Below are positions 10,263 to 22,662 of a DNA stretch of 64,000 nucleotides, in pieces; within the stretch, counting starts at the first letter, position 1; every line of letters starts with the position of its first letter. This stretch comes from Hemerocallis citrina (Eukaryota > Streptophyta > Magnoliopsida > Asparagales > Asphodelaceae): assembly GCA_017893485.1 (NCBI GenBank), contig CM030360.1:146698249-146762248 (forward strand). The letters are read 5' to 3'. The translations under genes were made by a program, and so were the position numbers. The notes below the pieces were generated by a model. It had not been told where the DNA came from and searched no databases. It saw only the letters and a program-made list of their open reading frames with translations.

Positions 10263-11680
10263 GGAACTATAGTTTTTTACACTCGTATAATTTCATAAAA
10301 ATGTGTTTTTACGAAGAAATTGAGATAAGTGTTAGAAAAGGAAAATTGAAAGAAAGAAAGTATAAATGTGAAGTTTTATATGAGTTATTCTTATTAAAGA
10401 TTAGTGTGACAATAGTGAGTTTGTGAATATTCACTTTGACTAGATATTTTATGATATGATTTTAATGTGGAGATACATGTTGGTTAGGGAATGCATGATT
10501 TAGAATTGAACTCCACGTGTGATAATTGATTAATGAAAAGATTGGAAAATCATGTTATTGAAAAAGAGAAATGTTCTTGAGTATGACAAACTCAGATATG
10601 TGAATCTGTGAATTGAAATTGAAAATTAGGGTATAGCCAAAAACTCACACTGGCAAGTAAAAGTGATGAGATATGATTATTGAAGTTGAAAAGACCAAGT
10701 TTGGGTCAATGTGAAATGAAAGAAATAAGACCGGTATTGGTGAGAGGGCTAACTCAAAGAGATTGATTTTGTTCATGATTTCATTAAATTAAGAATTAGT
10801 ACATAGTGAAGAGGTGATGAAAGTGAGAGAAAAATACAAGTATGAGGGCCTCGAGTCTACGATGTGGGTGTGATTCACAGTTTGTCTTCACGATGCGTCG
10901 TGACATGACGTGGGCACTACTCCGGAATTATCGGGATCTCGGCGACGCTTGTGGGGTGTTTAGTGACTGTGAGAGGATCGTGTGCCATGAAGGAGGCTGA
11001 ATTGTCCCTAGATAGTCTTCACGATGCGTCGTGACATGACGTGGGATTCCACTCCAGTTTTTCTGTACATGAGCTCGTACTCATAGGACATCTAGGACAC
11101 TTACCGTAGTTACAGTAGTAGATTAAGTCATGACGAGGGATTGAACCCTACAAGATGAAGAACGATTAAGAGGCTTGCCCTCGGACCTATGTAGTATGGG
11201 ATGCATAGAATCCGAATAAGTGCGCATTAGTATCATGTAATATAAATAATTGCATTAAGGACTAAGTGCACAATCACAATACGACATCAATAGGATATTC
11301 CCCTTAGTTTGATTTATGAACAAGTTTGTGTTTGTTAAATATGGAAAACCAATTATACTGTTTCCAGCATAGAAAGGATGGCCGTGTATAATATTCGTCG
11401 GTTGAATAAACTGACGTACCCACAGTTTTGTATGCAGGATAAATGACATGATAAAGATTAAAGGAGAACTGATGCTTAGAGATTATTCAAATGTTGTTGT
11501 AATTTCATTTATATAAATGTTGTAATTTTGCTTCCGCTGTAAAATGTAAAGTGTAAAGATTTCTTGTAAACTCTGATGTAAAGTGAAAAGTTTTAATTTC
11601 CTTGTAAAATTGTACGAAAGAAGTGTAAAGATCCTGGGGAATCTCGAATTCAGTTCTATTTTGGAATTCGGGGCGTTACA
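10263..11680 (+). repeat. 5' LTR remnant of the plus-strand Tekay-like element
   Basis: It is homologous over its whole length to 49119-50530 and, in reverse, to 44432-45850. It ends GGGGCGTTACA immediately before the primer site. The upstream part of the LTR was split off by the Tat insertion at 10262/10263. It contains a direct repeat of about 29 bp, CTTCACGATGCGTCGTGACA and following bases, at about 10897 and 11016. No coding sequence is supported. Confidence 0.88.
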
Positions 11681-11683
11681 GAG

Positions 11684-11697
11684 TGGTATCAGAGCCA
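11684..11697 (+). other. Primer binding site, initiator tRNA-Met type
   Basis: TGGTATCAGAGCCA lies three bases after the LTR end. This is the standard complement of plant initiator tRNA-Met used by chromoviruses. Confidence 0.9.
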
Positions 11698-11839
11698 CGC
11701 TTCACAGTTGTACAAGTTTATAAGGAACGACACCCTAGAAGTGGACATTAGAGTGTGTGTTGAGTCTGGAGATTTAAATGTAAGTCACTTACATTTGTGT
11801 TGCTTTATGATTTATGCTTCTTCCTCTCTATTTTCTAAG

Positions 11840-12262
11840 ATGGCTGATCACTTCGACCCTGCGGGAGACGACAATTGGCATATCATAGAGGAAGACTATT
11901 ATCCTGGACAAGCGGATTCCGAGGAAGAATACTACCCAGGGCAAGCAGACTCCGACGGAGAGGAATGGCCTGAGTCCCGAGAGATCACTCCACCTCCGGA
12001 CTCATCTGATGACTCTTCTGACGAAGAAGAAGAACCAGTTCCAAGTAGTCTTGTGATATCTCTTCAGAGGCAGGTAGAAACACTGCGGGAGAGAATCGGA
12101 CTATTGGAGGCTTAGTTGGTAAAGCGAAAGGATGATTTTGCAGTTCTCAGTCATCGTGTATGGGAACTCGAGAAGAGGAAAAACATGACCGATGTACTGA
12201 AGGAAGAAGTTGAAGAACTACGGGGAGAGCTTCGTGAAGCCAAGAGGAACCGTAGGAGTTAG
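11840..12262 (+). pseudogene. Extra ORF between LTR and gag (plus-strand Tekay copy)
   Basis: The ATG at 11840 opens a 141-codon frame to TAG at 12260. The N-terminal half is acidic and repetitive, with two copies of YYPGQADS and a DSSDDSSDEEEE tract. The C-terminal half is a coiled coil beginning SLQRQVETLRERIGLLEA and ending in a basic EAKRNRRS. One TAG at 12113-12115 interrupts it where the minus-strand relative has CAG (Gln). The same ORF, in the same place and length, exists at 43849-44271 with a stop at a different site, so the ancestor was open. It lies about 145 bp before gag. Function and family are unknown to me. Confidence 0.7.
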
Positions 12263-12408
12263 ACCGTTATATCATCTACTGTTTTCATTTTGATGTCAAA
12301 AATGTTTTAAATTCGAATGTATAAAGTTTAAAATTCAATGAAATGGAAATATTGACTTAAAAATTCATGTTTCACAATTAGAATTTAATGGATCTTTTGC
12401 ATCAGAAC

Positions 12409-13015
12409 ATGGCTGGACGAAGAGCAAGAAATAGTGAAGGTCTGGACTTGGAAACGGAACTAGCAAGGGTCTATTAGACACTCAATGCCGTTGCCATGAA
12501 TCTAAATCAGGGATGGGTGCCTGCAAATCTGGTGCCCGAAGCAATCAAACTCGTGGAATCATTTAAATGAATGAAACCACCAGTGTTTGAAGGGAAGTCA
12601 GACCCTGACACGGCTGACAACTGGATCCGGCAAGTAGAGACTATCATCGAAGTTTTGGTAACTCCGGAGGGCAGCAAGGTGAAGTTGGCGACTCTGCAAT
12701 TCGAGTAGGATGCGGCTGTGTGGTGGCAGTGGATGAAGCGGACGATGGGAGGCTTGGTTCTTGGCTGGGAGGAATTTTTGGAAGAATTCCGCAGTCGTTA
12801 TTTCCCTTCAGACGTCCAGGAGTATGAGACCAAATTTACTCAGCTCTCGAGGTATGCTCCCGAATTGGTGATGGATGGAGGCGAAGAAGGCTCGTAAGTT
12901 CGAGCATGGGTTGAGGCCGAGCCTGAGATCCAGAATGATACCCCTCGATATCAGGAGGTTTGACAAGCTGGTCAAACAAGCAGCAGCCATGGTACGAGGG
13001 CAGATGTTTAGAGGT
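12409..13015 (+). pseudogene. Tekay-like gag, truncated and decayed
   Basis: It starts MAGRRARNSEGLDLETELAR and follows the gag of the minus-strand relative: KPPVFEGKSDP, NWIRQVETI, VWWQWMKRT, WEEFLEEFRSRYFPSDVQE. Relative to that copy it has stops at 12475 (CAG to TAG), 12568 (CGA to TGA) and near 12706 (AAG to TAG). It also has a deletion before YETKFTQLSRYAPELVMD, a frameshift soon after, and loss of everything beyond RRFDKLVKQAAA, including the zinc knuckle. The linker to protease is then interrupted by the solo LTR at 13059. Confidence 0.85.
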
Positions 13016-15179
13016 CTATGTTGTTTCTTTTTCCCGTGTATTTAGTGAACTGTTATGTTGTAGCGCCCCGATTTCCATATACTGGGAAACCGTGACACGA
13101 GCCAGGACCTTTTCTTCAATTAGTCACAATACACAGAAAAACAGGAGAATTTAAAACTTTTTATTCAACACCCAATGTATTACAAGTCTGAATGTCCTAC
13201 AACTGCAATACATTATGATAGTGTTACAATAGTACCCTTTCATTCCCAAGTGCTACCACTTTTAACAACTTACATCAGAGTACAAAGAATGAAGAACAAC
13301 ACTGGGTAACTCTCACTTGAGTACTTTCCCACAATAGAAAATCAACGTAATTATTACAGCGGAAACTAAAACATGATATTGACTCCTCGCTTTCCTTGCC
13401 TTGAGTCCTCCTGAATCTCGCGCCTGTACTTCTGCGATCCAGTACCTATTGAAGTGGGGACGTCAGTATTCACTGACGCTTTAAGGCTGATAACTTAGCA
13501 GCGAATCTCCCAAAACAACATACAGAAACATGATAATTATGTCGGTGTAGTTTAAGTGTTTGTGAGTGCCATGACTAGAATCTAATGTAATATTAACTAA
13601 GCTAAGATGCTCCTATTCTAATGTCAGCAAGTCTCCGGAACAGTATGCATCCCATACTACATACGCCCCATCTCAAGCCGTTTTCTCCACATAGGGATAT
13701 GAACCCGTGCTATGAGTTCTATTCTTGTACCCATCCTGTTCCTGACATGATACTACATGACTGGTGACTATTGCCCGGCGTACCGGACCTCACACCAAAA
13801 GCCAACACGAACTACAAGATACTTGCCAACCTTCTTCCGTGCTCTCAACTCGTCATGAGAAGGCATAGAACCTGCCGGGATCGTAGGGTCTATTTCCCTA
13901 GGAACCCTCTCGTTCTTATCATGGTACATTCAAGAATTAACAATCAAGATACGAAACCCGTGCTCCCAACTTGTCATGAAAAGGCACCGCCCGTATCCCT
14001 TTGACAGGGGAATACATCCCGATAACACCACCTAGTGTCAGCCTATAGGAGAGGTTGGATTATAGGGTATCACCCCTGACACCAACTCTCACCCTTTGGC
14101 AATTTTTAGATAAAAATGGTTAAGTAACTGTTACTACCCTAACGATGTCACTAACCCTTAACCAACAAGCGGGACATACCACGGTGCTTTCAACTCGACA
14201 TGAAAAGCACCGTATGTGTCCCTCTTCTAACCAAACAAGTGAGACACGGCACTGTGCTTCCAACTCGGCATGAAAAGCACCATACGCGTCCCTCTTCTAA
14301 AGAGTGCCACAATTAACCCGTCTTAACCTAGACTTCTCAAGATCTCATCGGATCTACTCACAGCCTACAATACCTACATACGAGCCAATTAAGCTACGTA
14401 TGAGGTGACTACATACAAAAACAACCATACAGGTAATCAAACCTAGAAGCAACCAAACGTGCTTACTAGCAAACTTGATCTTCTATTATTAGAAGCAACA
14501 GAAGAATCTACTAACAGCCTGAAACAGGCATTCTACCAATGCGAAGCCCAAAATGACCTAACAACTTTTATATATGAAGCTATAATATAACATTCAAGCA
14601 TGCATGGCTCTTGAATCTAGAACGACTAAGCAATCTCAACATGAGTTCCTTCTAGGGGATTGGCTAGAATGACCTCGCAACTTAATATTGCAACTACAAC
14701 ATGATTTGTTCTTCACTAGTTACAATCCACATCATGCTAGTTCTCTACTAGCACAATTTACGATAACATGATAGTTCCTTACTAACGCTATAACTACAAT
14801 GCGATAGTTAATACTACAACCACAACGTGATAGTTATTACTATAACTACAACACGATTAATCTCTTTGCTATACACTTTAACTACAAGTATGGATACAAC
14901 TTACGTAGAAATCCACTATAAGTTAAAGCATGAATAGCCACTAGATTTAAGCATGGATATCTCTTACTACTTTAAGCATGGTTAATTGCTACAACTTAGC
15001 ATGAGTACTAATAATTTAGCATGGTATACAACCTTAACCATTCGTACAACAATCTTAGGCATGGTAGGTAATTCAACATCAATCCTACACATTTCTAAGC
15101 ATGGATTATACTTTCCTACAACAATCTAAGCATGGTAGATTAATTCAATATTGATCCTACAACAAGCTAAGCATGGATA

Positions 15180-16560
15180 GGTACTTAGCATCAACCTACA
15201 ACATTCTAAGCCTAAATAAATTAATCTAAACATGGTAGGAACTTTAGAATGAATCCTACAACATTCTAAGACTAAATAAATTAATCTAAACATGGTAGGA
15301 ATTTTAGAATGAATCCTACAACATTCTAAGCCTAAATAAATTAATCTAACATGGTAGGAATTTTAGAATGAATCCTACAACATTCTAAGCATAAATAAAT
15401 TAATCTAAGCATGGTAGGAATTTTAGAATGAATCCTACAACATTCTAAGCATAAATAAATTAATCTAAGCATGGTAGGGATTTTAGAATGGATCCTACAA
15501 CATTCTAAGCATAAATAAATTAATCTAAGCATTGTAGAAATTTTAGAATGAATCCTACAACATTCTAAGCACAAATAAATTAATCTAACATGGTAGGTAT
15601 TTTTAGAATGAATCCTACAATATTCTAAGCATAAATAAATTAATCTAAGCATTGTAGGAATTTTAGAATGAATCCTACAACATTCTAAGCACAAATAAAT
15701 TAATCTAACATGGTAGGTATTTTTAGAATGAATCCTACAACATTCTAAGCACAAATAAATTAATCTAACATGGTAGGTATTTTTAGGATGAATCCTACAA
15801 CATTCTAAGCATCATTAAACATGCTAGATATTTTTTTAGAATAAATCCTACAACATGTATATCATTTCTACATATGATAGATAATTTTAGAAGGAATCCT
15901 ACAACATTCTAAACACAAATAAATTAATTTAACATGGTAGGTATTTTTAGAATAAATCCTACAACATGTATATCATTTCTACATATGATAGATAATTTTA
16001 GAAGGAATCCTACAACATTCTAAACACAAATAAATTAATTTAACATGGTAGGTATTTTTAGAATAAATCCTACAACATGTATATCATTTCTACATATGAT
16101 AGATAATTTTGGAAGGAATTCTACAACATTCTTAACACAAATAAATTAATTTAACATGGTAGGTATTTTTAGAATAAATCCTACAACATGTATATCATTT
16201 CTACATATGATAGATAATTTTAGAAGGAATCCTACAACATTCTAAACACAAATAAATTAATTTAACATAGTAGGTATTTTTAGAATAAATCCTACAACAT
16301 GTATATCATTTCTACATATGATAGATAATTTTAGAAGGAATCCTACAACATTCTAAACACAAATAAATTAATTTAACATGGTAGGTATTTTTAGAATGAA
16401 TCCTACAACATTCTAAGCACAAATAAATTAATCTAACATGGTAGGTATTTTTAGAATAAATCCTACAACATTCTAAGCATGAATAAGTTAATCTAAACAT
16501 GGTAGAAAATTCTTAGAATGAATCCTACAACATTCTAAGCATAAATAAATTAATCTAATA
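15180..16560. repeat. 60-bp tandem array passing into a 111-bp higher-order array, inside the solo LTR
   Basis: AATCCTACAACATTCTAAG recurs every 59-60 bp from 15252 to 15791. From about 15840 a second unit (ACATGTATATCATTTCTAC) is interleaved and recurs at 15853, 15964, 16075, 16186 and 16297, exactly 111 bp apart: a composite of one 60-bp-type unit and one 51-bp unit. After about 16400 the simple 60-bp form returns. Because 60 is divisible by three, repetitive open frames run through it; they are not genes. Confidence 0.93.
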
Positions 16561-16599
16561 CAATCTTAGCATGGTATTTGTTTTATGAACATAAAATAA

Positions 16600-17000
16600 A
16601 CATCTACAACTATCTACTACTACTACTACTCCATTTTAACCAAGAACATAACATACAACTATCTACTACTACTACTACTTCATTTTAATCAAGAACATAA
16701 CACATAACTATCTACTACTACTACTACTTCATTTTAATCAACTACTATTTTATTTTAACAACTTGCTACTACTACTTAAATGTCTACTAATCTTTATTAG
16801 TTGATTTATCATCACTAGTGATTATAAAAGGAAAGATCTTTTTATTTATTCTACAACTAGTGATTATAAAAGAAAAGATCCTTTTTTATTTATTCTACAA
16901 CTAGTGATTATAAAAGAAAAGATCCTTTTTTATTTATTCTACAACTAGTGATTATAAAAGAAAAGATCTTTTTATTTATTTATTCTACAACTAGTGATTT
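16600..17000. repeat. Two further short tandem arrays in the solo LTR
   Basis: A unit with CTACTACTACTACT, then CATTTTAA(C/T)CAAGAACATAAC, is repeated about three times at 16607-16745. A unit CTACAACTAGTGATTATAAA, followed by AGAAAAGATC and TTTTTATTTATT, is repeated four times at about 16810-17000 (period near 57 bp). Confidence 0.85.
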
Positions 17001-17444
17001 AGGTTAGTTTCTTTTCCATTAATCAAAACTAACATCTAATTTTAGGTTCTTTTACTTAAGATTATCAAAGAAAATAACAATAACAAAATAAAGTAAGAAC
17101 CCTCATTTGGTTCAACCAACCATATGCTTATCTTTTAGTCCAAGTCTAATACAAGTCCTACAACCAAAAATGGTTGTATAAAAATGTTCATATGCTTTAT
17201 GTGCAAGTCCATATTCAAGTCCTACAACCCCAAAATGGTTGTATGTTCAAGTCCATATGCCTTATGTCATTTTAGTCCAATAACAAACACAAACAACAAC
17301 TACAACTATAAAGATTTGATCTTTATGCTTGTTTAGCACTACTACTTGTTTCCATTCAACCATATTACTAAAAACAACCATCCAAAAAGAAAATAAAACA
17401 AGGAGGGTAAGAAGAAGAAGAACATCAACACATCATTCAAATAA

Positions 17445-17490
17445 ACAACAAACAAACAAACAAACAAACAAACAAACAAGCAAGCAAGGA
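17445..17490. repeat. (CAAA)n microsatellite in the solo LTR
   Basis: About eight copies of AAAC/CAAA followed by three CAAG units. Confidence 0.9.
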
Positions 17491-17689
17491 GAAACCCCCA
17501 CCTTTTTTCCTTTGTTGGAAGAACTTGCTAGCTTAACTTCTCCTTCCCCTAAGCTTTTAGAAAGCTTCTAACACCCTACAAAACAAAACTCTCAAGTTAA
17601 CATGAGGTTCTCTCTTTCTTTTCCTTTCCTTTCTTTCTTTCTTTCTTTTTGATCTTTCTAAAAAATGAAACTAAGGAGAAGGAAGGGGG

Positions 17690-17697
17690 TATTTATA
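17690..17697 (-). promoter_or_regulatory. TATA box of the solo LTR
   Basis: TATAAATA within CCTATAAATACCCCC on the minus strand, about 600 bp from the LTR 5' end. The same TATAAATACCCCC context is seen in the Tekay LTRs of this window. Confidence 0.6.
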
Positions 17698-18307
17698 GGT
17701 CGAGAGAAGGGTGAAAATGCAAATATTCATGCACACATTTTCACAAAAGCCCTCCCACAAAAAGTGGGCCGGCCATACTCCAAGGAGAGATAGGGGTGAG
17801 GTGGAGGGAGGTGTTATGTGGTGGAGGTGTGATGTGAGTGAGATATTTTCTAGTAGGGGTTTTTACTTAATCTTCTTATGCATACAAAAACCCTAGATTA
17901 AGTCTCCTAATCAAACCCTAACCCTCTAATTAGGTTGTTATAACAAGATAAACACCTAGTCCAAAAATACACAACACACAATTCGTATAATGCACTAATC
18001 GACATACTACTCGTACGTGCGCATATATGTCCGTATACCGGAAAATCTTTGCATAATCCGTATAAAATAATTTAATCTCGGAAATAATAATAAAATAAAT
18101 TTTATTATTAGTTCGGAAGATCACGTATCAATTTGATACAAGACGGATGTATACTGACTGATATCTGGGTACAGATAATGTCTATGAATAAACCGGGTGA
18201 AAATTACCAAAATATTCTAATTTTGAAATTAAAACAAAATAATAATAAAATAATAATAAAATAATAATTTATACACGGTAATATCCGTCCGAGATATTAC
18301 ATATGTA

Positions 18308-18706
18308 ATGAGTGTGTATTATGTAACAGGAGAACTTTATTTGAATGGAATGAAAGCTGTTGTTTTGTTCGATACTGGATCCTCTCATACTTTTGTGTCT
18401 CCTAAATTTGCTAAAGTGTTGGGAGTTGAACCGAAGATTTTTCCAGGCAAGATCTTAGTAGTAGCTACTTCATCAGGGGAGACTTTAACCACTGATCGGT
18501 ACTATGCGGATTGCGAGATTGTGATTGGGGACAGAATCTTCGGAATTGATCTAATCGAGCTGACTATCTTGGGATTCGATGTTATCATTGGCATTGATTG
18601 GATGTCGGTGTACAGTGCAAGCATCGAGTGCAAGACCAAGACGGTAACAGTGAAGGCTCCAGGTGGACCTAAAGTCACTTCCCAAGGGAAGAAGAAGTGT
18701 TCCATG
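18308..18706 (+). pseudogene. Tekay-like protease fragment
   Basis: This is a retropepsin domain with [14 protein letters not shown] (DTG active site), [20 protein letters not shown] and [19 protein letters not shown]. It is nearly collinear with 42725-42350 of the minus-strand relative. The first part lost its link to gag (solo LTR). The frame is cut at 18706 by the poly(T) end of a minus-strand LINE; it continues at 24419 with AELSARKEEIPVEVQ-like sequence. Confidence 0.88.
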
Positions 18707-18855
18707 TTTTTTTTGAGGTAAAGGTGGAATAAGGCCACCATGTTTCATTAATAAGAGGTTAATAAAATAACCCCGGCGTACCGGGAGAATACAAAAGTAC
18801 AATGCAGGAAATAATAAAAACAAACATACCCCCCAACAAACCCTGGGGGGTGGGT

Positions 18856-21800
18856 CTAACTACCCAAACAACAAGCAACCAAAGAGAACAGTAGGTTGGT
18901 CCAAAACACAAAGGGGCAGAAACTCTGACATGACTGGTGAAGCCAGCCCTTCAGTCCAGCGTCAGGCCCGAACTCTACCTCCTCATCGTCAAACTCCTCC
19001 ACTTGGAAAACTCGGGCTATCCTTCCTCTTGCCCCCGTGGCCGCAGCTGTGGCCGAAAAAGAGATAAGATGCATGATGTGAGTAAGGTTACCAGAAATAC
19101 TATTACATGAAGAACGAAAATAAAAATTATTTCTGTCTAGCCATAACACCCATGTGGTTGCCGCAATTGCGATGTACCATGCATCCTTCATTTTTTGGCG
19201 AATCGAGGCAAATTTGTGGCCAATCCACAAATCCTCATATTCGCAGGGGTAATCATCTGTTCCTAAGGCTCGGAGTACCTCCACCATAGTTGCCTTACTT
19301 CTTGGGCAGTGAATAAAAAGGTGATTAAGGTCTTCTGCATGTAAGTTGCAGAAACCACAGTTGGTCACAATCTGTGGTTGTCTTTTGGCAAGGTTCTGTC
19401 TAGTGAGTATAGCATTATTGAGCACCAGCCATAAGAACACTCTGACTTTAAGGGGGGTTTTCGCCTTCCACAACACCTGTGCCCAACTGGGTCTGCATCC
19501 TCGAAAGTGGATTTGATGATACAGAGATCTGACCGAGAAAGCTCCCTTACTCTCGAGTCCCCATCGCATCTCATCTGGGCCTTGGGCGCACCTTGCGCCT
19601 ACCCGATTGATGTGTGCTTGCAAGTCAAGCAACTGCTGACGTAGTTCTGGGGTGTGCCTTCCTCGGAACGATGGCCTCAAGCTTCCCCTTTTCCAACCCT
19701 CGGCTATAGACATATTTGGTCGACTCGACTTCTCATACAACTCTGTGAACGTGTCCTTCAGGATATGGGTACCACACCACCTGTCCCACTAGAATCTGGT
19801 GGACTGTCCATTGCCGATAGTTGACGTAACTACAGAGTTGAACGGGCTGCTAGCCTTGGTAATTCCTTTCCAGAGTCGCGAAACTTTACCCCCTACTCGG
19901 AAGCCTAGGCTTCTCGTGCCTTTTCCCCTAAGGTAAGGTTGAATGAATTCCTGCCATCCTTCCTCGCTGTTGTGGAAAACCTTCCACCACCATTTCCCCA
20001 GAAGGGCGAGGTTCATATCTCTAAGGTCGATGATACCCAGCCCACCATGCGTCTTCTTCATGCAAGCGATACTCCATTTGATCAGGTGGTAACCTCCCTC
20101 ATTTGAATCTACCCCCTTCCAAAGGAATCTTTTTCGGATCTGGTTATTCCGCTGGATCACCCATTTTGGAAGTTCAAAGAACGACATGTAGTAGATTGGC
20201 AGGTTAGACAACACTCAGTTGATGAGTACCACTCTGCCCCCGAGCGACAACGATTTACCTTTCCAGCCAGACAGTCTGTCCTCCACCTTGTCTATGATAG
20301 ACAGCCAGTCCGATTTAGTTAACTTTCCTGGTCTGAGTGGGAGCCCTAGGTATTTGATCGGGAACCCATCCGTCATACAGTTTAAAATAGTAGCATGTTC
20401 CCGTGTTTCATCATCGGATAGGGAAATTGGAATCAGCCACTCTTGTGAAAATTTATTTTGAGGCCTGACCATGCCTCAAAACAGTATAGGGTCCCTTTAA
20501 AGCAGACTGTTTCTCATCTGGACCCATTACCAAAAGAAGTGTGTCATCGGCGTATTGAAGGATCGTGCACCCTTGAGTAAACGCGCTACTGGCTACCGGC
20601 GTGATCCAACCTTTTCCTTGGCAATTGTCCAGCATACCCCTCAGCACATCTGCTACGATAGTAAATAGAAGTGGTGATAGCGGGTCCCCTTGTCTGAGAC
20701 CCTTCCTGCAAGGGAACGGCTGCCCAGGCCGTCCATTCACTGATATTGTCGTTTTGCTAGTCTGCAAGCACTGTCTGATCCAGCTTATCCATTTATTCCC
20801 AAAGCCCCTTCCCCTGAGAGCTTCTAGCAAGCACTCCCAATCGACCGAGTCATAAGCTTTCTCAAAGTCCAGCTTTAGGAGGAAGTTCTTAGAGTTGGTC
20901 GTATGGCAGCGATGGATAACTTGTTCAGCCGTGGCCACACAATCTAGAATATTTCTGCCCTTAATGAAGTCCGATTGAGACTTGTTGATTAGGCTGTCCA
21001 TAATACTCCCCAGGAGGATGGCTAGGATTTTTGTAATAATCTTAGCCGAACAATTGATGAGGCTAATTGGCCTAAAATCGCCCACTCTCGTCGACTCCTC
21101 CCGTTTGGGTATCAGGACGACTTCTGCAAAATTGAACATTCCCAATCTGAGCTTGTTAAAAAAGTCATCCAGCAACGCTATATAGTCCCCTTTAATTTCT
21201 TCCCAGATAATTTGGAAGAACATCATTGGGAAGCCGTCTGGCCCTGGCGACTTGTCAGCTCCCATGTGACTGATAGCCCTTTTTACTTCCTCCTCCGAGA
21301 AAGGAGATTCTAGGGTGGCTAAAGATGGCGATGACTCAATCTGGTATGTCTGCCAGAAATCATTCCTAAGTGGGACCCTGAAATCATTCTTCTTCCCCAA
21401 GAGGTCCTTATAGTATCCTTGGAAGATTGTGGAAATCACTTCTTCGTCTTGCACTGTCCCCGAACCTATCTCTAAGGTCAAAATAAGGTTGGACCTTCGT
21501 CTAGCACTTGCCACTCGGTGGAAGTAAGCCGTGTTCGCGTCTCTCTCTTTGAGCCACGAAATCCTTGACCTTTGTTGCCATTTGATTTCTTCCAGCTTAT
21601 AGAGATTGGCGATGTTCTCCCAGAGCTCGAGAAGTCTGTTTCTTTCCTCCTGTGACAGGACTCTCATTTCTTCCACTCTTTCTAGTTCAACAATTCCTTC
21701 CAAAAAGGAATCTTTAGTGCGCCAGATGGTCGAGAACCTAGATCGATTCCATTTACGTAGGTGCTTTCTTAATCCGCATATTTTTTCATACCACCAGGCC

Positions 21801-22613
21801 TGCAGCATCTGTGCCAGTGACTGGGCGCGCCCAGTTTTCCATCACCAAGTGGTGAACCCCTGAATCTCTAGCCAGGCCTTCTCAAATCTGAACTTTCTTT
21901 GCCTTTGAGCTCCCTGTACCCTAGTGTCCAAAAGGATTGGAGTATGATCTGACGTGGGTCTAGGGATCGATCTAGCGGACGCTAGAGGGAACTTAGCCTC
22001 CTAATCCATCGATACTAATATCATGTTCAGTTTTGCCATTATCGGGGCAGACTGCATGTTAGACCATGTAAATAGTCTATCATTAATAAGGATATCAATC
22101 AGTTCTAGTTCCGTGATCACCCTATTGAACTCCGCTCTGTGCCTGTCGCTGGAACCTCTACTCTTATGCTCGAAAGCAAATCGGGTAATATTGAAGTTCC
22201 CCCCAACAATCTAGGCCCCCGGCCAACGGAGTCGAATATTGACCTAGCTCTTGCCAAAAGGCATCACGCTCTGTTGCCACATTTGGCCCATAAACGATCG
22301 TGGCAGTCTGCATATACTTATCTGATCGTCGTTCTAGCCGTGCAGTCAGGGAGAATGTACCATGGTAAACCTCGGAACAAGTGAGCAGGTCCGGGTTGAA
22401 ACCAATGGCAATTCCCCCGGAAGCTCCCGCGGATGGGTGCAAAACCCATTCCTTGATTCTGTTCCCCCCTATTCCCTTGAGTTTGGCCCCGTGTATAAGT
22501 TTGGTCTCTTGTAGCCCAACCACTTTTGCCTTGGACTTAGTGATAACGTCCCTCACCATATCTCTTTTGCCTTTATCGCCCAGCCCCCGGACATTCCAGA
22601 ATAGTGTATTCAT
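18856..22613 (-). pseudogene. LINE ORF2: endonuclease, reverse transcriptase, zf-RVT
   Basis: ORF2 would nick the target and prime reverse transcription there. The ATG at 22613 opens MNTLFWNVRGLGDKGKRDMV, the start of an exonuclease-endonuclease-phosphatase domain; LQETKL holds the catalytic Glu. The RT occupies about 21290-20500: DKSPGPDGFPMMFFQ, LIPKREESTRVGDFRPISL, LKLDFEKAYDSVDW, GLRQGDPLSPLLF and the active site QYADDTLLLV. After frame changes near 20465 and 20215 come GKSLSLGGRVVLIN and WKGVDSNEGGYHLIKW. The zf-RVT is at about 19500-19280: WAQVLWKAKTPLKVRVFLW, CGFC and HLFIHCP. Several frameshifts (for example near 22170-21810) and stops inactivate it. Confidence 0.85.
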
Positions 22614-22662
22614 TGGGGGAACCATGTCCGAGATGACCGTGTGTGAGGGACTCGGGCGGGTT

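Larger units (their letters stand above)
13059..18301 (-). mobile_element. Solo LTR, 5243 bp, of another chromovirus-type element, with TSD TATGT
   Basis: On the minus strand it starts TGTAATATCTCGG at 18301 and ends CGGGGCGCTACA at 13059. It is flanked by identical 5-bp duplications TATGT (13054-13058 and 18302-18306). A minus-strand TATA box at 17690 gives the orientation. It contains no gag or pol, so it is a recombined solo LTR. The length is large but within the range of Tekay/Del LTRs. It contains several tandem arrays described separately, and repeated GTGCTTNCAACTCG...AAAGCAC motifs around 13840-14285. No gene is supported in it. Confidence 0.88.

Noticed and set aside
15341..15754. 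A 137-codon minus-strand open frame with repeated CLECCRIHSK
   Set aside because: It is produced by the 60-bp tandem array, whose unit length is divisible by three. There is no start context, and the peptide simply mirrors the repeat. The frame at 16312-16500 is the same.
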